Source: Tragulus kanchil (Eukaryota > Chordata > Mammalia > Artiodactyla > Tragulidae). From it: DNA of 64,000 bases. Every line of letters begins with the position of its first letter. The first letter of the stretch is position 1. The position numbers were made by a program, and so were the translations under genes. The notes under the pieces are model-generated. The model worked only from the letters and a program-made list of their open reading frames with translations, made no database searches and was not told where the DNA came from. This document shows positions 12,123 to 22,398 of the stretch, in pieces. The DNA lies in the NCBI GenBank assembly GCA_022376925.1, contig JAIOJX010000003.1, positions 37,997,874-38,061,873 of the forward strand. Direction: 5' to 3'.

Positions 12123-12264
12123 AGGAAGATCCCTGGAGGAGGAAATGGCCACTTGCCCCAGTATTCTTACCTGCAGAATCCCATGGACAGAGGAGCCTGG
12201 TGGGCTCCAGCCCATGGGGTCACAGAGTCTGACACAACCAATGTGATTTAACACACATAATGCA
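12123..12264 (+). mobile_element. Bov-tA body fragment (third copy)
   Basis: Body and tail of the Bov-tA seen at 9850 and 10942. The head is absent because the duplication restarts inside the SINE. Confidence 0.86.
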
Positions 12265-13208
12265 CACAGCAATGCCGTTTCAATTCCCTTCCATTCATCT
12301 CCGTATGTTTCTTACACACAAAATGGATTAAGCACTGCCCTGCTTAGATTCACTAATGGTATCTGCATATATTACAGGTTAAAATTCAATTTTAGTTCCA
12401 TTATATACTGTTTCCCTTCCTGGCTATGTTTTCAGTGCTGTGCTTTCTCATCCACCTGGAATTCTCCACTTGATTCATCTGTAAGTGCTTACATATTGAG
12501 ACCCCCCAGATTTCTTTGGTCCCTTTTGATTTTCTCACGTGGCTTTCTCTTCCCAAATTGCACTTGTCACCTATGTTACCTAGGGGGAAAAAAACATGCA
12601 GACCTTTACACATAATACACCATCAAGCACTAGAGCTCAGTCATATACACTCAACCCTGGAACCCAATAAGCTTGCTTTAGTCACAGTTTTGCCGTGCGG
12701 TACTCATTAACATCCATATGCTCTCTGTACCTCAATTTTCTCTCCTGTAAACTATGAATGGAAAGAGCTCTGGCTCCAGGAGATAACAGCACACATGCAG
12801 CCCATGAGAGTTATTATTATTAAATGTGACCAGGTCTGCCCTGAGTTTCCTCCACATCTCCTAGCATTTGCAGCATCCCCCTTACATCATTTTTCTCAAC
12901 CTGCATGATAGCAACTGTTTCAAGGATAGGTCTCATGCTTTTGTATTTCAACATGAGGACAAGTTCAATGAATACTTTTTAAATAAGTGAATTCATTAAT
13001 TAACAAGGAAATTGCTACTTAAGTCTAACTGGTTTGATACAGAGGGAAGAATTCCTCCTCAAGAGGAAGCCCAAACACGTTGCTTATTCCAGATAATCCC
13101 AATTATCTTTATTCAGAAATAAAAATCAAAGAATCCATCTTGTAGAAACATATTTGGTTGGCCCAGAAGCTTGTTTTCCATAAGCTTTTACAGAAAAACC
13201 TGGAAGAA

Positions 13209-13681
13209 CTCCTTTACCAATGCAACATTTAGCATGTTTTCAATCTGCAAATAGCCTTGGGATATTTAACCCATGGGCCTCAAATGGATACGGCTTTTAC
13301 ATATGCTTGATCCATGACTAAATCTTACAAAGGAAGTGGGACTAATTGGGAGGATGGGGCTGTTCCTTTCTCTATTTCCCCCCAACTTTCTGCCTCAGCT
13401 CCTAGGGGATCCTGTGCTTGTCTTACTCAGGGCGTTGGAGAAGCACTTTGGGGCCATTCTTAGGTTCTCTCTTCGAGCAGGAAGGGTCCCTGAGTTGGCT
13501 GGTAGGACTCACACAACCACTGGATGCATTTAAATAGAGATTAGACTCACTGCATTTCACTGGCAGTGCTGGAGGCTGACGTTTCTCTTTCATCCCCAGG
13601 GCTCACATACAACATGAAAGTCACTGGGGCAGTAGCTGTAAAAGCTTATTCTTGCTTCGGGTTCCTGCTCCACATAGATGG
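13209..13681. other. Unique-looking stretch, nothing recognised
   Basis: Two short open frames (13336-13533 and 13566-13826, + strand) lack recognisable domains or splice context. No repeat family identified. Confidence 0.4.
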
Positions 13682-13849
13682 CAGGGTAAACCGGGGTAAA
13701 ACCACTGATTTTCAACATTTGCTTCAGATTAGATTCTCCCGGGGAGCTTTAAGGATTCCAAAGCCCAGGCCACACTACAGTCTAACCAAGTCACAGTCTC
13801 TGCAGATGAAACAAAGGCATCAGTAGGTATTTTTTTCAGTTTACTATTT

Positions 13850-13927
13850 TTGTTTACTTATTTTTTAACTGGAGGAAAACTGCTTGACAATGTTGTGTTG
13901 GTTTTTGCTGCACAACATGAATCAGTC

Positions 13928-13975
<48 letters not shown>

Positions 13976-14105
13976 CCCCTCCTTCTTGACCTCCTTTTTC
14001 CTTCTCATCCCACACTCTAGGTCATCCCAGAGCACCAGGTTGGGTTCCCTGTGTTATACAATAATAGCAGCTTCCACTAGTTACCTATTCTACACAATAG
14101 TGTAT
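13850..14105 (-). mobile_element. LINE-1 3' end, reverse orientation
   Basis: Same landmarks as 2182-2565: ACAACATGAATCAGTCATAA, CCAGAGCACCAGGTTGGGTT and GTTATACAATAATAGCAGCT. It has been expanded internally by a (TA)n tract. Duplicate at 15037-15292. Confidence 0.7.
13932..13970. repeat. (TA)n microsatellite
   Basis: About 19 TA units inside the L1 3' end. The duplicate at 15119-15161 is slightly longer. Confidence 0.95.
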
Positions 14106-14120
14106 ATATGTGCATTGGTA

Positions 14121-14455
14121 GTTTTTTTTTTTTTTTAAAGATTTATTTATTTATTTATTTTTGGGCGGGGGTTGGGGAGGGAGGGGAGCGGGCGGGCCAC
14201 TTCTATTGGTCTTTCATTTCTCTATTTTCATCCGTCTTTGTTCTTTGGCTCCTGTGGGCCTCCCATCGCGGTGGCGTCTGTCGTTGCAGAGCACAGGCTC
14301 TGAGCGCATGCGCTCCAGAGCTCCGGCTCGGTAATTGGACACATCAGTCCAGCCGCTCCGCGGCACGTGGGATCTTCCCAGGCCAGGGCTCGAACCGGCG
14401 CCCCTTGAACTGCAAGGCGGTGTCCTTACCCATTGGACCACCAGGGGAAGCCCGC
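14121..14455 (-). mobile_element. CHR-type tRNA-Glu SINE with G-rich tail
   Basis: On the minus strand: head GGGCTTCCCCTGGTGGTCCA, body with GGGAAGATCCCACGTGCCGC and GCCACCGCGATGGGAGGCCC, then a C-rich stretch and an (ATAAA)n/A tail. On the + strand the C-rich part is a G-rich run at 14163-14196, including four closely spaced G-runs at 14167-14186. CpG-rich, hence fairly young. Confidence 0.85.
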
Positions 14456-14693
14456 ATTGGTAGTTTTTAAAAGCACTCAGCTGAGCAGAGAAGTTTGAGA
14501 AACACTCCCCAAAGAGAAATTAAGAGGTCTGGCCCAAACCATAATTACAATTCAAACCTGGAGATTTAGTTTGTCATTTAAAGTTCAGGAATTTCTAAAC
14601 ATTGGATGCCTCAGCCATCTCCTGATTTTCAGTTTCCTGTCTATTCATCTGGCTCCTCTAGGAACAAGACATTCCGTAAAACACTGATTCTGC

Positions 14694-14867
14694 CTAGAGT
14701 GGAAACAGGAATACCTCCTCTCCAACTTCTAACACACTGCAGGTGGGAAACCGTACAGCAACATCCAGTGGGAGACAGAGAAAAAAGTATGGAGGTTCCT
14801 CAAGAAACTGGAAATATGATCTACTCCTGGGTAGATATCCAAAATAACTGAAATAGATCTCCAAAAA
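14694..14867 (+). mobile_element. LINE-1 3' fragment, cut by join
   Basis: GGTGGGAAACCGTACAGCAA, AGTATGGAGGTTCCTCAAGA and CTCCTGGGTAGATATCCAAA match the L1 3' region order. The element is interrupted at the join and continues properly only in the second copy (15849 onward). Confidence 0.7.
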
Positions 14868-15113
14868 CAGGGTAAACCGGGGTAAAACCACTGATTTTCA
14901 ACATTTGCTTCAGATTAGATTCTCCCGGGGAGCTTTAAGGATTCCAAAGCCCAGGCCACACTACAGTCTAACCAAGTCACAGTCTCTGCAGATGAAACAA
15001 AGGCATCAGTAGGTATTTTTTTCAGTTTACTATTTTTGTTTACTTATTTTTTAACTGGAGGAAAACTGCTTGACAATGTTGTGTTGGTTTTTGCTGCACA
15101 ACATGAATCAGTC

Positions 15114-15118
<5 letters not shown>

Positions 15119-15161
<43 letters not shown>
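15119..15161. repeat. (TA)n microsatellite, second copy
   Basis: Duplicate of the tract at 13932, a few units longer. Confidence 0.95.
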
Positions 15162-15165
<4 letters not shown>

Positions 15166-15307
15166 CCCCTCCTTCTTGACCTCCTTTTTCCTTCTCATCC
15201 CACACTCTAGGTCATCCCAGAGCACCAGGTTGGGTTCCCTGTGTTATACAATAATAGCAGCTTCCACTAGTTACCTATTCTACACAATAGTGTATATATG
15301 TGCATTG

Positions 15308-15610
15308 GTAGTTTTTTTTTTTTTTTAAAGATTTATTTATTTATTTTTTGGCCACTTCTATTGGTCTTTCATTTCTCTATTTTCATCCGTCTTTGTTCTT
15401 TGGCTCCTGTGGGCCTCCCATCGCGGTGGCGTCTGTCGTTGCAGAGCACAGGCTCTGAGCGCATGCGCTCCAGAGCTCCGGCTCGGTAATTGGACACATC
15501 AGTCCAGCCGCTCCGCGGCACGTGGGATCTTCCCAGGCCAGGGCTCGAACCGGCGCCCCTTGAACTGCAAGGCGGTGTCCTTACCCATTGGACCACCAGG
15601 GGAAGCCCGC
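15308..15610 (-). mobile_element. CHR-type SINE (copy of 14121) lacking the G-rich stretch
   Basis: Identical in head and body to 14121-14455. The sequence goes straight from the T-rich tail to GGCCACTTCTATTGGTC, without the G-rich part. Loss in one duplicate only suggests a sequencing drop-out at the G-rich run. Confidence 0.85.
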
Positions 15611-16343
15611 ATTGGTAGTTTTTAAAAGCACTCAGCTGAGCAGAGAAGTTTGAGAAACACTCCCCAAAGAGAAATTAAGAGGTCTGGCCCAAACCATAAT
15701 TACAATTCAAACCTGGAGATTTAGTTTGTCATTTAAAGTTCAGGAATTTCTAAACATTGGATGCCTCAGCCATCTCCTGATTTTCAGTTTCCTGTCTATT
15801 CATCTGGCTCCTCTAGGAACAAGACATTCCGTAAAACACTGATTCTGCCTAGAGTGGAAACAGGAATACCTCCTCTCCAACTTCTAACACACTGCAGGTG
15901 GGAAACCGTACAGCAACATCCAGTGGGAGACAGAGAAAAAAGTATGGAGGTTCCTCAAGAAACTGGAAATATGATCTACTCCTGGGTAGATATCCAAAAT
16001 AACTGAAATTAGGATCTCAAAGAAATATCTGCATCCCTATGTTCACTGTAGTGTTATTCACAATAGTCAACATGTAGAAATAGCCTAAGTGTCCAGCAAA
16101 GGATGAATGAATATAGAAAATGTGTTATATACATATAACATATTAATAATATATACATGTATTAATATGTTTAATACATAAATATTATTCAGCCTTTAAA
16201 AGGAAGGAGTTTCTGCTGAAAATCTAGCTGATAACCCCATAGGACTCCCTTGTACATACAACCAAAAGTTCATTGAAGATAACAGTAGCCAAGATATGGA
16301 AACAACCTGAATGTTTATCAACAGATGAATAAAGAAAATGTGA

Positions 16344-16344
16344 G

Positions 16345-16398
<54 letters not shown>

Positions 16399-16400
16399 AT
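16344..16400. repeat. (AT)n(GT)n microsatellite
   Basis: Compound simple repeat inside the L1 3' region, where the L1 consensus already has an AT-rich run. Confidence 0.93.
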
Positions 16401-16691
16401 ACACAATGGAATAATACTCAGCCATTTTTATAGAATGAAATAATGCCATTTTCAGCAACATGAGTGGATAAGAAATTATTATACTAAGTGAATTATGCCA
16501 GAGAAAAACAAATATCATATGATATGGTTATATGTTGAATCTGAAAAAAAAAAAACAAATGAACTTACTTTCCAAACAGAAATAAACGAACAGACATTTA
16601 CAAAACAGAAATAGACCCACAGAAAACAAACTTATGTATCAAAGAGGAAAGGGAGGATAGATTAGGCAGTTAGGATTAATATATATACATT

Positions 16692-16693
<2 letters not shown>

Positions 16694-16758
<65 letters not shown>
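16694..16758. repeat. (TA)n microsatellite
   Basis: Long TA run with a short GT interruption, inside the same L1 3' region. Confidence 0.93.
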
Positions 16759-17262
16759 CAGATAACCAACAAGCAGCTACTTAATAACACAGAGGACTAT
16801 ACTCAATATTTTATAATAACCTATAAGGGAAAAATCTGAAAAATATTATATGTGTGTGTATGTGAGTTTGTATAACTGAATCATTTTGCTGCACACCTGA
16901 AACTAACACAACACTACAATAAAATATAAAAAAAAGAAGGAAATGCTGCCATTTAGAGCAGCATGGACATCATACAAAGTGAGATGAACCAGATGCAGAA
17001 GGACAAATATTGCACAGTCTCACTAACATGGGGTGCCTAAAATAGTCCAACTCACAGAAATACAGAGTAGAATAGTGGCTGTGACTAGGTGTTAGAGAAA
17101 TAAGATTTTCTGTTCAATGATGAAAAAAAATGTTAGTTATTCAAGATGAATAAGATCCAGAGACCTGCGGTACAACATAGTGCTTATATTAGCAATACTG
17201 CAGTATCCACTTAAACATTTTTAGAGGGTAGATCTCAAGTACTCTTATAACAAATGTATTGT

Positions 17263-17537
17263 TTTTTTAAAAAAAAAAATTTGGCCTCTTTCATTGGCTT
17301 TTTATTTATTTTCATCCATCTTTATTCTTTGGCTTGTGTGGGCCTCCCATTGCAGTGGTCTCTTTAGTTTCAGAGTGTTGGCTCTGGGTACATGCACTCT
17401 GGAAAGCTGGCTCATAATTGGATACACCAGTCCAGTTGCTCCCTGGTACATGGGATCTTCCCAGGTCAAGGATCGAACTGGTGCCCCTTGCACTGCAAGG
17501 AGGACTGTTCAACCACTGGAACACCAGGGAAGTCCCA
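17263..17537 (-). mobile_element. CHR-type tRNA-Glu SINE
   Basis: Reverse-orientation member of the 14121 family: TTTGGCTTGTGTGGGCCTCC, AATTGGATACACCAGTCCAG, and head end GGAACACCAGGGAAGTCCC. Lacks the G-rich segment and is more diverged (CpGs lost). Duplicate at 18397-18667. Confidence 0.82.
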
Positions 17538-17563
17538 CAAATGTATTCTTATCATAAAGAAGG

Positions 17564-17867
17564 CTGAGTGCTGAAGAATTGATGCTTTTGAACTGTGGTA
17601 TTGGAGAAGACTCTTGAGAGTCCAACACTTCAGCCATGTGATGCAAAGATCCGATTCATTGGGGAAGACTCTGATGCTTAGAAAGACTGATTGCAGGAGA
17701 AGAGGATGACAGAGGATGAGATGGTTGGACGGCATCACTGACTCGATAGACATGAGCTTGAACAAACTCCAGGATATGGTGAAGGTGAAGGAAGACAGGC
17801 GTGCTGCAGTGCTTGGGGTGGCCAAGAGCCGGACACCACTGAGCAACTGAACAACAACAAAATTTCA
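17564..17867 (+). mobile_element. BovB LINE 3' end
   Basis: Matches the BovB 3' region from which the BovA body derives: GAAGACTCTTGAGAGTCCAA, GACAGAGGATGAGATGGTTG, GGCATCACTGACTCGATAGA, GACAGGCGTGCTGCAGTGCT and a terminal CTGAGCAACTGAACAACAAC. Truncated at the 5' side as usual for LINE insertions. Duplicate at 18694-18997. Confidence 0.82.
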
Positions 17868-18396
17868 CAAAATAAAATAAGTAACTAAAAGAAATAAGTA
17901 TGTCCACATGTATGCTATCTACTTGGATACTAAGAAGTCTGAAAGAGGAATGCACAAAATCTATTTAACAAAAGTTTATTTTATTCTTCCAAAATACTGA
18001 AAAGAAGTAAAAGACTGGCCCACTACCAAAAAAAAAAAAAAAACCCTGACTCTATCATTTACTCAAAGGGAACAAGCCTGAGAAATAAATGAGGAACAGC
18101 TGGGGCAAACATGCTAGGCTATCTGCTTTCTCTTTAAGAAGCACTTGGAGTTACTGGCAAAAAGAAGCAGAAAAAATATCTGCAGAAAGAGGAATTATAT
18201 AGGGAGGAACCAAGAATCACTTGAGGGACTTCTTTGCTCAGAGCAGTGAAGATTTTCTGTTCAATGATGAAAAAATGTTAGTTATTCAAGAAAAACCAGA
18301 GACCTGGTACAACATAGTGCTTATATTAGCAATACTGCAGTATCCACTTAAACATTTTAGAGGGTAGATCTCAAGTACTCTTATAACAAATGTATT

Positions 18397-18667
18397 GTTT
18401 TTAAAAAAATTTGGCCTCTTTCATTGGCTTTTTATTTATTTTCATCCATCTTTATTCTTTGGCTTGTGTGGGCCTCCCATTGCAGTGGTCTCTTTAGTTT
18501 CAGAGTGTTGGCTCTGGGTACATGCACTCTGGAAAGCTGGCTCATAATTGGATACACCAGTCCAGTTGCTCCCTGGTACATGGGATCTTCCCAGGTCAAG
18601 GATCGAACTGGTGCCCCTTGCACTGCAAGGAGGACTGTTCAACCACTGGAACACCAGGGAAGTCCCA
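18397..18667 (-). mobile_element. CHR-type SINE (copy of 17263)
   Basis: Second copy through duplication 7, with shorter homopolymers at the tail. Confidence 0.82.
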
Positions 18668-18693
18668 CAAATGTATTCTTATCATAAAGAAGG

Positions 18694-18997
18694 CTGAGTG
18701 CTGAAGAATTGATGCTTTTGAACTGTGGTATTGGAGAAGACTCTTGAGAGTCCAACACTTCAGCCATGTGATGCAAAGATCCGATTCATTGGGGAAGACT
18801 CTGATGCTTAGAAAGACTGATTGCAGGAGAAGAGGATGACAGAGGATGAGATGGTTGGACGGCATCACTGACTCGATAGACATGAGCTTGAACAAACTCC
18901 AGGATATGGTGAAGGTGAAGGAAGACAGGCGTGCTGCAGTGCTTGGGGTGGCCAAGAGCCGGACACCACTGAGCAACTGAACAACAACAAAATTTCA
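18694..18997 (+). mobile_element. BovB LINE 3' end (copy of 17564)
   Basis: Second copy through duplication 7, without visible differences. Confidence 0.82.
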
Positions 18998-19377
18998 CAA
19001 AATAAAATAAGTAACTAAAAGAAATAAGTATGTCCACATGTATGCTATCTACTTGGATACTAAGAAGTCTGAAAGAGGAATGCACAAAATCTATTTAACA
19101 AAAGTTTATTTTATTCTTCCAAAATACTGAAAAGAAGTAAAAGACTGGCCCACTACCAAAAAAAAAAAAAAAACCCTGACTCTATCATTTACTCAAAGGG
19201 AACAAGCCTGAGAAATAAATGAGGAACAGCTGGGGCAAACATGCTAGGCTATCTGCTTTCTCTTTAAGAAGCACTTGGAGTTACTGGCAAAAAGAAGCAG
19301 AAAAAATATCTGCAGAAAGAGGAATTATATAGGGAGGAACCAAGAATCACTTGAGGGACTTCTTTGCTCAGAGCAGT

Positions 19378-19761
19378 AGCCGAAACGTGCTAATGATCAA
19401 TTTAACACCTGCCATTTTAATTAGCACCTAAGGATAAGCTGACATTGAGAGAGAGGGTTGGAAACAGTAAAATGGCCTCAGAAGCAGCCCAAGGTAAGAG
19501 CGAAAATAAATAATTCCTGTTTAGAGAAGGAGCTGATTAGAGTTTATTAGCCAGAGGGACGCAATTTGTATACAGAAGTTGTTTTGTTCATGAGTATGTC
19601 TTTATGATATAAAATTTAGAACAGACACGAATTTGTGAATTGTCTCAAGAAAATTAGATTTGACACAAACTTTTCAAAAATGTTCCCTTGTAGTCTAGAG
19701 GTTTTCAATAGTCAAAATAGCAAAGACGACATGAGACCCAGTCTAGGTTTTTCTGAAGTAT
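19378..19761. other. Unassigned single-copy-looking stretch
   Basis: Follows duplication 7. No gene or repeat recognised. A 65-codon open frame at 19635 runs into the SINE and is not credible. Confidence 0.4.
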
Positions 19762-20089
19762 GGTGCTTTCCTGGTAGTCCAGCGGTTGGGAATCCACTTT
19801 GCAATGCACCACAGTACCAATTCAATCCCTGATCAGGAAAGATCCCACCACGGGGCAACTAAGCCCTTGTGCCAAACAACTGAGCCTGCTCTCTGGAGCC
19901 TGTGAGTTGCAGTTACCAAAGCCTGCACACCCGAGAACCCGTGCTCTGCAACAAGACAAGACACTGAAACGAGAAGCCCATGCACTGTAACTAGAGAAGA
20001 GCCCCTGTTCACCACAAGTAGAGAAAACCTATGTGCGACCATGAAGACCCAGAGCAGCAATAAATAATAATATCTTTTTAAAAAAATAT
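19762..20089 (+). mobile_element. CHR-2 SINE, full length
   Basis: Forward element: head TTTCCTGGTAGTCCAGCGGT, B-box-like CAATTCAATCCCTG, then GGCAACTAAGCCCTTGTGCC, GAGAAGCCCATGCACTGTAA, CATGAAGACCCAGAGCAGCA and an AATAAATAATAA tail. The downstream part from 19912 recurs at 21020-21197. Confidence 0.86.
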
Positions 20090-20612
20090 GAGGTCCTTAT
20101 ACTATCCAGTAGGTTAGTAGTTGGAAAATACAAACTCCCAGTATAAGCCTAGTGGCCAAATGTAGCAAAAATGAAATTTAAATAAACAAAATCCCCCGTA
20201 AATATGTATAGAGCAGTGGAAGCAGGGAAGGGGAGGCCTCCCATCATAAACATTCCCACTGTCACAGACTTGGGGGAAATGTCTCATCTAACACCCACCT
20301 TAGGAACCTAATTTCCAGTGGATGGGGCTTCCTGGTCGCTGATACACTCCCATCCCACAGAGTCCATGTAGTATAAACAGCTCTGAGCTGGAAGCAATTC
20401 ACATCTTGGTCAAGGCTTTTCATATGCGACTGTGCCTAAGGATTCTATCACCAGCTGTAAACTCACACTCAGGAAAAATCAGCAAGGCAGTCACAGGGCG
20501 CTCAGCCTTTCTATCATAAGAATGGAGTTAACCCCCAAGCAGGGCCTGGGAAGTCCTTCCTAAGAGTCACAAAAGGTATGATAGGTTCACTCATAAGGTT
20601 AGGAGGAGAGAC
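20090..20612. other. Unassigned sequence (recurs at 21198-21720)
   Basis: No gene, RNA or repeat that I can name. Confidence 0.35.
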
Positions 20613-20813
20613 ACTGGCTTCCCTGGTGGCTCAGAGGTAAAGAGTCCACCTGCCAATGCAGGAGACATGGGTCTGATTCCTGTTCCTGGAGTAGAAAATG
20701 GCAACTCGCTCCAGTATCCTAGCCTGGAGAATTCCATGGACAGAGGAGCCTGGCAGGCTACAGTCCATGGTGTCGCAGACAGTTGGACATGACTTCATGA
20801 CTGAGCATGAGAT
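20613..20813 (+). mobile_element. Bov-tA SINE (first of three copies)
   Basis: Head GGCTTCCCTGGTGGCTCAGA, B-box-like GGTCTGATTCCTG and body GAATTCCATGGACAGAGGAG to CATGACTGAGCATG. Identical copies at 21721 and 22854 come from chained duplications 8 and 9. Confidence 0.9.
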
Positions 20814-21019
20814 GTTCATTTACGCAGATGAGAAAAGAAAGACCCAAAGCTCTACAACCACTAAGGACAGAGCCAAGCCTGAACCCTTATCTCAAGTCAT
20901 TCCTAATTCAGTATCTGCAGAAACATGCCCAGGAAGACACTCAGGGCAAAGTCCTGAAATATATCACCAATTAAAATACACATTATTCAAAAACATTCCA
21001 GAATTCTAGACCCTTATTC

Positions 21020-21197
21020 GTTACCAAAGCCTGCACACCCGAGAACCCGTGCTCTGCAACAAGACAAGACACTGAAACGAGAAGCCCATGCACTGTAACT
21101 AGAGAAGAGCCCCTGTTCACCACAAGTAGAGAAAACCTATGTGCGACCATGAAGACCCAGAGCAGCAATAAATAATAATATCTTTTTAAAAAAATAT
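21020..21197 (+). mobile_element. CHR-2 3' part (copy of 19912-20089)
   Basis: Headless because the duplication unit begins inside the SINE. Confidence 0.86.
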
Positions 21198-21720
21198 GAG
21201 GTCCTTATACTATCCAGTAGGTTAGTAGTTGGAAAATACAAACTCCCAGTATAAGCCTAGTGGCCAAATGTAGCAAAAATGAAATTTAAATAAACAAAAT
21301 CCCCCGTAAATATGTATAGAGCAGTGGAAGCAGGGAAGGGGAGGCCTCCCATCATAAACATTCCCACTGTCACAGACTTGGGGGAAATGTCTCATCTAAC
21401 ACCCACCTTAGGAACCTAATTTCCAGTGGATGGGGCTTCCTGGTCGCTGATACACTCCCATCCCACAGAGTCCATGTAGTATAAACAGCTCTGAGCTGGA
21501 AGCAATTCACATCTTGGTCAAGGCTTTTCATATGCGACTGTGCCTAAGGATTCTATCACCAGCTGTAAACTCACACTCAGGAAAAATCAGCAAGGCAGTC
21601 ACAGGGCGCTCAGCCTTTCTATCATAAGAATGGAGTTAACCCCCAAGCAGGGCCTGGGAAGTCCTTCCTAAGAGTCACAAAAGGTATGATAGGTTCACTC
21701 ATAAGGTTAGGAGGAGAGAC

Positions 21721-21921
21721 ACTGGCTTCCCTGGTGGCTCAGAGGTAAAGAGTCCACCTGCCAATGCAGGAGACATGGGTCTGATTCCTGTTCCTGGAGT
21801 AGAAAATGGCAACTCGCTCCAGTATCCTAGCCTGGAGAATTCCATGGACAGAGGAGCCTGGCAGGCTACAGTCCATGGTGTCGCAGACAGTTGGACATGA
21901 CTTCATGACTGAGCATGAGAT
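21721..21921 (+). mobile_element. Bov-tA SINE (second copy)
   Basis: Copy of 20613-20813 through duplication 8. Confidence 0.9.
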
Positions 21922-22207
21922 GTTCATTTACGCAGATGAGAAAAGAAAGACCCAAAGCTCTACAACCACTAAGGACAGAGCCAAGCCTGAACCCTTATCT
22001 CAAGTCATTCCTAATTCAGTATCTGCAGAAACATGCCCAGGAAGACACTCAGGGCAAAGTCCTGAAATATATCACCAATTAAAATACACATTATTCAAAA
22101 ACATTCCAGAATTCTAGATCTATGTAAATCGAAACTGAAATCACTTTCCAAGAGGAGTATTTGAACAAAAAGCAGTTAAAAATTAAGGATACTCTCAATA
22201 AACCCAA

Positions 22208-22282
22208 GAAGTGAATTGAGCCCAGGTCTCCTGCATTGAAGGCAGATTTTTTTTTACCAACTGAGCAACAAGGGAAGCCCCA
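22208..22282 (-). mobile_element. Bov-tA head fragment, reverse
   Basis: Only the tRNA-like head is present: GAGCCCAGGTCTCCTGCATT to GAGCAACAAGGGAAGCCCC, with an expanded T-run at 22248-22256. It faces the forward Bov-tA at 22399 across a palindrome. Copy at 23341-23415. Confidence 0.78.
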
Positions 22283-22397
22283 TCTCTTAGTACAATATTA
22301 TATAATACATGTCGGTGAAAACTGATTGATTGATATATATCTTGAATCAGTTTTCACCAATGTGTATTATACAATATTGTACTAACAGATGGGGCTT
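22275..22397. repeat. 123-bp near-perfect palindrome between opposed SINE heads
   Basis: Arms 22275-22327 and 22345-22397 are 53 nt each and align without gaps around a centre at 22336. By eye 48 of 53 positions pair; the mismatches are at the twelfth position, at one site in the AATATTAT run, and at three near the ACATGTC part. The loop is about 17 nt and AT-rich. Outer ends are SINE head ends (AAGCCCC/GGGGCTT). Copy at 23408-23530. Confidence 0.88.
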
Positions 22398-22398
22398 A

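Larger units (their letters stand above)
11022..13208. repeat. Tandem duplication 5 (unit about 1100 bp)
   Basis: Copies are 11022-12122 and 12123-13208. It chains with duplication 4: the Bov-tA body and the downstream 270 bp occur at 9931, 11022 and 12123. Copy 1 has a longer A-run after TAGGGGG near 11486 (15 As, versus 7 near 12587). About 7 filler bases sit at the join. Confidence 0.92.
13682..16009. repeat. Tandem duplication 6 (offset 1186 shrinking to 1155 bp)
   Basis: Copies are 13682-14867 and 14868-16009. The offset changes because copy 2 has a longer (TA)n tract but lacks a G-rich stretch of roughly 30-40 bp in the SINE tail (present at about 14163-14196, absent near 15345-15352). 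The join itself is ragged (AGATCTCCAAAAACAGGG). Confidence 0.92.
15849..17240 (+). mobile_element. LINE-1 3' region, several hundred bp
   Basis: Typical L1 3' text in order: TTCACTGTAGTGTTATTCAC, AAGATATGGAAACAACCTGA, ACACAATGGAATAATACTCA, ATACTAAGTGAATTATGCCA and CACACCTGAAACTAACACAA. Some landmarks occur twice (16040 and 16280 blocks; 16430 and 16930 blocks), so this is either two overlapping L1 3' ends or an internally rearranged one. Non-coding. Confidence 0.7.
17102..19377. repeat. Tandem duplication 7 (offset 1147 at the join, 1130 after it)
   Basis: Copies are 17102-18248 and 18249-19377. The first 150 bases of copy 2 are ragged: shorter A-runs and the loss of GATGAATAAGATCC near 17143. 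Beyond about 18400 the copies match essentially exactly. Errors clustering just after the join fit a low-quality sequence end. Confidence 0.93.
19912..22118. repeat. Tandem duplication 8 (unit 1108 bp)
   Basis: Copies are 19912-21019 and 21020-22118, nearly identical. About 9 filler bases (CCCTTATTC) lie before the restart. Confidence 0.93.

Noticed and set aside
7136..13208. Satellite or CRISPR-like repeat array
   Set aside because: Units are ~1.1 kb and differ in content from one duplication to the next. There is no common repeat, no spacer pattern, and the host is a mammal.
17466..17846. 126-codon minus-strand frame repeated at 18596-18976
   Set aside because: It overlaps the BovB 3' end and a SINE, and is duplicated only because the whole block is duplicated.
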